From Clavibacter phaseoli (GTDB taxonomy: Bacteria > Actinomycetota > Actinomycetes > Actinomycetales > Microbacteriaceae), in the NCBI RefSeq assembly GCF_021922925.1, contig NZ_CP040786.1:2170001-2234000 (forward strand): DNA of 64,000 bases. Reading direction: 5' to 3'. Of this stretch, positions 59,026-64,000 are shown in pieces; position 1 is the stretch's first letter, and each line of letters opens with the position of its first letter. Under the pieces are notes generated by a model, which was given only the letters and a program-made list of their open reading frames with translations, was not told the origin of the DNA and searched no databases. A program made the translations under genes and the position numbers.

Positions 59026-59397
59026 CTAGGAGAAGAGCGCCACCAGGATCACGACGTAGATGACGACGAAGAGGGCCGGGATCACGTAGCGGATCAGGTT
59101 CGTGATGCCCTCGGAGGCGACGACCGCGCGGGCCGCGTGCGAGGTCGCGCCGAGGTCGCGCAGGTCGCGGGCGATGGCGATGGCCTGCGAGTTGACGGAG
59201 AACTGGACGGCGGATCCGAGCACGCCCGTCGCGAGCAGGATGAGCGCGGCCGCGAGGCGCGTGCCGAGGTCGGCGTCGGCGAGGCCGGTGCGGAGCAGGA
59301 CCACCGTGGAGGTGAGCAGGAAGATCGGTCCGAGCTGGCTCGTGATCATCTGCTTGCGGGCGCGCGACCACATCGTGATCAGCTCGAGCTCGGACAT
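59026..59397 (-). CDS. Small membrane protein (DUF2721-like)
   Basis: A 123-residue protein: MSELELITMWSRARKQMITS, then three helices (about 21-40, 47-68, 98-121) with VNSQAIAIARDLRDLGA between helices 2 and 3. The layout resembles DUF2721, with low certainty. GGGAGGA lies before the ATG. It is divergent from the GntR gene. Confidence 0.75.
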   Translation of the reverse strand: MSELELITMWSRARKQMITSQLGPIFLLTSTVVLLRTGLADADLGTRLAAALILLATGVLGSAVQFSVNSQAIAIARDLRDLGATSHAARAVVASEGITNLIRYVIPALFVVIYVVILVALFS

Positions 59398-59520
59398 GCG
59401 GATCCTCCCGTCGGCGGCCGGTGCGCCGCCCTCCCATCCTCCCCCGCCGAGGGCGTGCGCAGCGCGTGCCGCCGCGCATGTCGCGCCGGGGGACGCTCCG
59501 CGGATCGCTAGCCTCGGCGC

Positions 59521-59889
59521 ATGGATCCCGCGCCCGGCTATCGCATCGACCCGGGCCAGGCGGCCCCGCCCTACGAGCAGCTCCGCGCGGAGATCGCGCG
59601 CCGGGCCTCCGACGGCGAGCTGCCGGTCGGTTCGCGGCTGCCGACCGTGCGGGCGCTCGCGGAGCAGGCCGGCGTCGCCGTGAACACGGTGGCGCGGGCC
59701 TACAAGGAGCTCGAGGCCGACGGGGTCATCGAGACGCGCGGTCGCGCCGGGTCGTTCGTCGCCGCGCAGGACGACGTGCCCGCCGCGCTCCGGGCGGCGG
59801 CGGTCGCGTACGCGCAGCTCGCCGGCCGCCTGGGCGTGGCGGACGACGAGGCGCGCCGGGTGGTGGACGCGGCGCTCGCGGCCGGCTGA
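59521..59889 (+). CDS. GntR-family regulator, YtrA type
   Basis: A 122-residue protein: wHTH PPYEQLRAEIARRASDGELPVGSRLPTVRALAEQAGVAVNTVARAYKELEADGVIETRGRAGSFVA, only a short C-terminal helix pair instead of a ligand domain, as in the YtrA subfamily. Such regulators usually control adjacent transport or envelope genes; here the following gene is the PosA-like synthetase. TAGCCT (59509-59514) is 6 nt before the ATG. Confidence 0.93.
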   Translation: MDPAPGYRIDPGQAAPPYEQLRAEIARRASDGELPVGSRLPTVRALAEQAGVAVNTVARAYKELEADGVIETRGRAGSFVAAQDDVPAALRAAAVAYAQLAGRLGVADDEARRVVDAALAAG

Positions 59890-59993
59890 CGGATCCGCGG
59901 GGCCGGGCGGCGACGCCGGGTCGCCCGGATTCCACCTCCCGTTCACCCGGAGGCCCGACAGTGCTCACGCCGCCCGATCCGAACGGAGACCAC

Positions 59994-62900
59994 ATGCCCG
60001 AGTCCTCCCCGGAGGCGGCGACGCCGCACGACGACGCCCAGCGCGTGCTGGATCGGGCCGACGCCGTCACGCCGCCGCGCACGCTCGTCGACGTGCTCCG
60101 GGCGACGGTCGCCGCGCACCCGGACGCGTCCGCGATCCAGGACGCCGACGGCGCGCTCAGCTACCGCGAGCTCATGGCGCGCGTGGTGCAGGTGGCGGCG
60201 TCGCTGCGGGAGGCGGGCGTGGGGAAGGGCGACCGCGTCGGGATCCGCATGCCGTCGGGATCCCGCGACCTCTACGTCACCGTGCTCGGCGTGCTCGCGG
60301 CCGGCGCCGCCTACGTGCCGGTGGACGCGGACGACCCCGACGAGCGCGCCCACCTGGTGTTCGGCGAGGCGCGCGTCGCGGGCGTCGTGACGTGCACGGG
60401 CGAGTTCACGCCGCGCGCCGAGACCGCCGCCGCCGACTCTGCGGCCGCCGCGCTCCGGATCCTCCCCGCCGCCGCCGCGCACGCCTCCACCTCCGCGCTG
60501 CCGCTCGTCGCGCCGCCCGCGCCCGAGGACGACGCGTGGGTCATCTTCACCTCCGGATCCACCGGCACCCCCAAGGGCGTCGCCGTCTCGCACCGCTCGG
60601 CCGCGGCCTTCGTCGACGCCGAGGCGCGCCTCTTCCTCCAGGAGGAGCCGATCGGGCCGGGCGACCGCGTGCTCGCCGGCCTCTCCGTCGCGTTCGACGC
60701 GTCGTGCGAGGAGATGTGGCTCGCCTGGCGCCACGGCGCGTGCCTCGTGCCGGCGCCGCGCAGCCTCGTCCGCAGCGGCATGGACCTCGGGCCCTGGCTC
60801 ACGACGCACGGCGTGACGATCGTGTCGACCGTGCCGACGCTCGCGGCGCTGTGGCCCGCGGAGTCGCTCGAGAACGTGCGGCTGCTCATCTTCGGCGGCG
60901 AGGCCTGCCCGCCCGAGCTCGGCCAGCGGCTCGCCACGGATGGCCGCGAGGTCTGGAACACGTACGGCCCCACCGAGGCGACCGTCGTCGCGTGCGCGGC
61001 GCCGCTCGGCGGGCCGGGTCCCGTGCGCATCGGCCTGCCGCTCGACGGCTGGACCCTCGCGGTCGTGGATCCGGAAGGCGCGCGCGTCCCCGAGGGCGGC
61101 GTCGGCGAGCTGATCATCGGCGGGGTCGGGCTCGCGCGCTACCTGGATCCCGCCAAGGACGCCGAGAAGTACGCCCCCTTCCCCGCGCTCGGCTGGGACC
61201 GCGCCTACCGCTCGGGCGACCTCGTGCGCTTCGAGGCGGATGGCCTCGTGTTCCAGGGCCGCGCCGACGACCAGGTGAAGGTCGGCGGCCGGCGCATCGA
61301 GCTCGGCGAGATCGAGGCGGCGCTGCAGGCGCTCGACGACGTGCAGGGCGCCGCAGTCGCCGTGCAGACGACGGGCGCCGGCAACCCGGTGCTCGTCGGC
61401 TACCTCGTGCCGCGGGATCCCGCGACCTTCTCGCGCGAGGACGCCGTGCAGCGCCTCCGCGTCGCGCTGCCGGCCGCGCTCGTGCCGCTCATCGGCGTCG
61501 TCGAGTCGCTGCCCACGCGCACCTCCGGCAAGGTCGACAGGGCCGCGCTCCCCTGGCCGCTGCCCGGCGCCGCGGGCGACGACGGCGCCGACCTCGACGC
61601 CGAGCTGCGCCCGCTCGCGGAGATGTGGTCGGCGGCGCTCGGCACGCCCGTCGCGAGCGCCGACGCGAACTTCTTCGACCTCGGCGGCGGATCCCTGTCG
61701 GCCGCCCAGCTCGTGGCCCGGATCCGCACCGTCGACCCCGAGTTCACGGTCGCCGACGTCTACGCGCACCCGCGCCTCGGCGCCATGCAGGCCGCCATCG
61801 CCGGGCGCGCGCCGCGGGCGGAGCGCAGCGGGCCGCGCGTGGACGTGACGCCGACGCCGCGTCGCACCCAGTGGATCCAGACCCTCCTCGGCGCGCCGCT
61901 CCTCGCCCTGCAGAGCCTCCGCTGGCTCGCGCTGCTCCTCACCGCGAGCGCGCTGCTGCGGCCGCTCGGCGGGTTCGACGCGCTGCCGTCCGTGCCGCTC
62001 GGCCTCCTCGTCCCGGGTCTCCTCCTGTTCGCGACGCCGTTCGGCCGCATGGCGATCTCCGCGGTCGCCGCCCGGCTGCTCCTCCGCGGGCTCGAGCCGG
62101 GCGACCACCCGCGCGGCGGCCGCTGGCACCTGCGGATCTGGCTGGCCGAGCAGATCGCGCAGCAGATCGGCGCGGTCGGGCTCGCGGGCGCGCCGTGGAT
62201 CACGTACTACGCCCGGGCACTCGGCGCGCGCATCGCCGACGACGTCGACCTGCACACGCTGCCGCCCGTCACGGGCATGCTCCGCATCGGCAGGGGCGCC
62301 TCCGTCGAGCCCGAGGTGGACCTCTCCGGGTACTGGATCGACGGCGACACCGTGCGCGTCGGCGCGGTCCGCATCGGCGCGGGCTCCACGGTCGGCACCC
62401 GCTCCACGCTCCTGCCGGGCACGCGCATCGGCAAGGGCGCGGAGATCGCGCCGGGCTCGGCCGTGTTCGGCCGCGTGCCGTCGGGCCAGCGCTGGGCCGG
62501 ATCCCCCGCCGCGCGCGAGGGCAAGGCCCGCGTCTGGTGGCCCGACCACCGGCCGCCGCGCAACACGCGCTGGGTCGCGGCCTACGGCGCCGCCTCGGTC
62601 GGGACCGCGCTCGTGCCCGTCGTGGCGTTCGTCGCGGGCGGCGGGATCCTCGCGGCGGCGATCCGCGGATCCGCCGACCTCGGCGACGCGTGGTGGCGCG
62701 GCCTCGGCGCGCTCGTGCCCGCGGTGCTCGTGACCGGGATCGTGCTCGCGCTGCTGGTGGTCGGATCCGTGCGCCTCCTCGGCCTCGGCGTGACCGAGGG
62801 CATCCACGCCGTGCGGAGCCGCGTCGGCTGGCAGCTCTGGACCACCGAGCGCCTGCTCGACCTCGCGCGCACCGTGCTCTTCCCCCTCTACGCCGGCCTC

Positions 62901-64000
62901 TTCACGCCCGTGTGGCTGCGGCTGCTCGGCGCGCGCGTCGGCAAGGACGTCGAGGCGTCGACCGTGCTGCTGATCCCCGCCATGACCACGATCCGCGACG
63001 GCGCCTTCCTCGCCGACGACACGCTCGTCGCCGGCTACGAGCTCGGCGGCGGGTGGATGCGCGTCGCCCGCGCCGAGATCGGCCAGCGCGCGTTCCTCGG
63101 CAACTCCGGCATGGCGGGCCCCGGTCACAAGGTGCCGAAGGACGGCCTCGTCGCCGTGCTCTCGGCCGCACCCACGAAGTCGAAGTCCGGATCCTCCTGG
63201 CTCGGCTCCCCGCCCGTCCGGCTCCGGCGCACCGTCGCCGCGGCCGACGACTCGCGCACGTTCCGGCCGCCGACGCGCCTGCGCGTGGCCCGGATCCTCT
63301 GGGAGCTGCTGCGCGTCGTGCCCGTCCTCGTGACCTGCGCGATCGGCCTCGCCGTGCTCGTGACGCTCGCCGCGCTCACGGAGGCGTGGGGCCCGCTCGT
63401 CGCGTTCCTCCTCGGCGGCGTGGTGCTGCTCGTGGCCGGGGCGGTCGCGGCGGGCATCTCGACGGCAGCGAAGTGGATCCTCATCGGCCGCATCCGTGCG
63501 GAGGAGCACCCGCTGTGGTCGTCGTTCGTGTGGCGCAGCGAGGTGTCGGACGTCTTCACCGAGATGGTCGCCGCGCCGTGGTTCGCGTCGTCGGCCGCCG
63601 GCACGCCCGCGCTCGTCTGGTGGCTGCGGAGCCTCGGCGCGCGCATCGGATCCGGCGTGTGGTGCGACTCGCACTGGCTGCCCGAGGCCGACCTCGTGAC
63701 GCTCGGGGACGCGTCCACGATCAACCGCGGCTGTGTCGTGCAGACGCATCTGTTCCATGATCGGATCATGAGCATGGACACCGTCACCCTCGACGCCGGT
63801 GCGACCCTCGGGCCGCACAGCGTCATCCTCCCCGCGGCGCGCATCGGCCCGCAGGCGACCGTGGGGCCCGCGAGCCTCGTGATGCGCGGGGAGCTCGTGC
63901 CCGAGGCCAGCCGCTGGAGCGGCAACCCGATCGGCCCGTGGCGCGAGGTGACGCTCGGCCGCTACCTGCCCGCGACGCCCGGCGCGTCCGCCGCCACCGC
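59994..64000 (+). CDS. PosA/Pls-type membrane-bound non-ribosomal synthetase, 3' end missing
   Basis: At least 1335 residues, open to the window end. Adenylation domain (~30-510) with core motifs VIFTSGSTGTPKGVAVSHRS, NTYGPTEATVVA, YRSGDLVRF and the Lys region TSGKVDR. Peptidyl-carrier domain with phosphopantetheine Ser567 (DLGGGSLSA). Then the family-typical C-terminal region (~600 on): membrane helix groups separated by hexapeptide-like beta-helix segments (GARIADDVDLHTLPP, GAGSTVGTRSTLLPG, GARIGSGVWCDSHWLPEADLV). The architecture A-T-membrane/C-terminal matches poly-lysine-synthetase-like enzymes that make amino-acid polymers or polyamine-like products at the membrane. GGAGA is 4-5 nt before the ATG. 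The monomer is unknown. Confidence 0.92.
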   Translation, partial: MPESSPEAATPHDDAQRVLDRADAVTPPRTLVDVLRATVAAHPDASAIQDADGALSYRELMARVVQVAASLREAGVGKGDRVGIRMPSGSRDLYVTVLGVLAAGAAYVPVDADDPDERAHLVFGEARVAGVVTCTGEFTPRAETAAADSAAAALRILPAAAAHASTSALPLVAPPAPEDDAWVIFTSGSTGTPKGVAVSHRSAAAFVDAEARLFLQEEPIGPGDRVLAGLSVAFDASCEEMWLAWRHGACLVPAPRSLVRSGMDLGPWLTTHGVTIVSTVPTLAALWPAESLENVRLLIFGGEACPPELGQRLATDGREVWNTYGPTEATVVACAAPLGGPGPVRIGLPLDGWTLAVVDPEGARVPEGGVGELIIGGVGLARYLDPAKDAEKYAPFPALGWDRAYRSGDLVRFEADGLVFQGRADDQVKVGGRRIELGEIEAALQALDDVQGAAVAVQTTGAGNPVLVGYLVPRDPATFSREDAVQRLRVALPAALVPLIGVVESLPTRTSGKVDRAALPWPLPGAAGDDGADLDAELRPLAEMWSAALGTPVASADANFFDLGGGSLSAAQLVARIRTVDPEFTVADVYAHPRLGAMQAAIAGRAPRAERSGPRVDVTPTPRRTQWIQTLLGAPLLALQSLRWLALLLTASALLRPLGGFDALPSVPLGLLVPGLLLFATPFGRMAISAVAARLLLRGLEPGDHPRGGRWHLRIWLAEQIAQQIGAVGLAGAPWITYYARALGARIADDVDLHTLPPVTGMLRIGRGASVEPEVDLSGYWIDGDTVRVGAVRIGAGSTVGTRSTLLPGTRIGKGAEIAPGSAVFGRVPSGQRWAGSPAAREGKARVWWPDHRPPRNTRWVAAYGAASVGTALVPVVAFVAGGGILAAAIRGSADLGDAWWRGLGALVPAVLVTGIVLALLVVGSVRLLGLGVTEGIHAVRSRVGWQLWTTERLLDLARTVLFPLYAGLFTPVWLRLLGARVGKDVEASTVLLIPAMTTIRDGAFLADDTLVAGYELGGGWMRVARAEIGQRAFLGNSGMAGPGHKVPKDGLVAVLSAAPTKSKSGSSWLGSPPVRLRRTVAAADDSRTFRPPTRLRVARILWELLRVVPVLVTCAIGLAVLVTLAALTEAWGPLVAFLLGGVVLLVAGAVAAGISTAAKWILIGRIRAEEHPLWSSFVWRSEVSDVFTEMVAAPWFASSAAGTPALVWWLRSLGARIGSGVWCDSHWLPEADLVTLGDASTINRGCVVQTHLFHDRIMSMDTVTLDAGATLGPHSVILPAARIGPQATVGPASLVMRGELVPEASRWSGNPIGPWREVTLGRYLPATPGASAAT

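Noticed and set aside
59943..63818. A very long open frame on the minus strand opposite the synthetase
   Set aside because: It has no recognisable domain, is dominated by Arg/Ala/Gly/His low-complexity translation, and lies fully antisense to a protein with clear adenylation and carrier motifs. Long antisense frames are expected when third positions are nearly all G/C.
1..64000. tRNA, rRNA, insertion sequence, integrase, prophage or toxin-antitoxin genes
   Set aside because: I looked for the corresponding motifs and for compositional breaks and found none; the only AT-rich patches are short regulatory gaps.

Overview
The window is about 64 kb of very GC-rich DNA (roughly 73% G+C by eye) with an actinobacterial look. 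Codon third positions are nearly all G or C, GTG starts are common, and most start-stop junctions overlap by 4 bp (ATGA or GTGA). It also carries an FdxA-type ferredoxin, a PosA/Pls-like synthetase, actinobacterial DUF-type proteins and a LAxTG-like wall-sorting signal. Together these suggest a Microbacteriaceae chromosome, most likely close to Clavibacter; that is inference, not a database match. I see no rRNA, tRNA, CRISPR array, insertion sequence or prophage, so this looks like ordinary chromosome, nearly gap-free, with genes on both strands.

Layout. 0-6 kb: the 3' end of sbcC, a small membrane protein, an AraC-type regulator preceded by a possible coupled leader peptide, then an operon of TetR regulator, a catalytically dead ABC-ATPase-like protein and a YhgE/Pip membrane protein. 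6-12.4 kb: small orphan proteins, an HD-domain protein, a VOC protein, a Tat-exported phosphoesterase with a LamG-like tail, a SoxR-controlled ferredoxin/flavin-reductase pair, and a TetR gene. 12.4-22 kb: a wall-anchored GH3 glycosidase, carboxylesterase, zinc alcohol dehydrogenase, ATP-grasp protein, an ArsR/PRISE-reductase divergon, an MFS transporter and two tiny coupled genes. 22-28 kb: an alpha-glucoside import operon (binding lipoprotein, two permeases, GH13 enzyme) without its own ATPase. 28-38 kb: SGNH hydrolase, adenine/adenosine deaminase, GrpB protein, the cysK-cysE-trmH operon, quinone oxidoreductase, a tandem pair of luciferase-like oxidoreductases, and a DHA2 exporter with a divergent TetR gene around a 24-bp perfect palindrome.

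38-49.6 kb: PGPGW membrane protein, a NarL-type two-component pair, an Old Yellow Enzyme, RDD protein, SRPBCC pair, a second SGNH hydrolase, an M23 peptidase, a BenE transporter operon and a LacI regulator. 49.7-55 kb: a four-gene ABC importer plus a metallo-beta-lactamase-fold hydrolase, divergent from lacI-type gene and sharing an operator-like site with it. 55-60 kb: EamA exporter, the ddaH-rocD arginine-catabolism pair with a divergent Lrp/AsnC regulator, a small membrane protein and a GntR regulator. 60-64 kb: a PosA/Pls-type membrane-bound synthetase that runs off the end.

Two genome-wide signatures stand out. First, about eighteen genes have a -10-like hexamer (mostly TAnnnT) exactly 6 nt before the start codon and no Shine-Dalgarno sequence, the expected sign of leaderless transcription. 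Second, the palindrome GGATCC occurs about nine times more often than base composition predicts. The most unusual local system is the TetR / dead-ABC / YhgE operon. The most precisely supported regulatory circuit is the SoxR box lying inside a 19-bp promoter spacer in front of fdxA and a flavin reductase.
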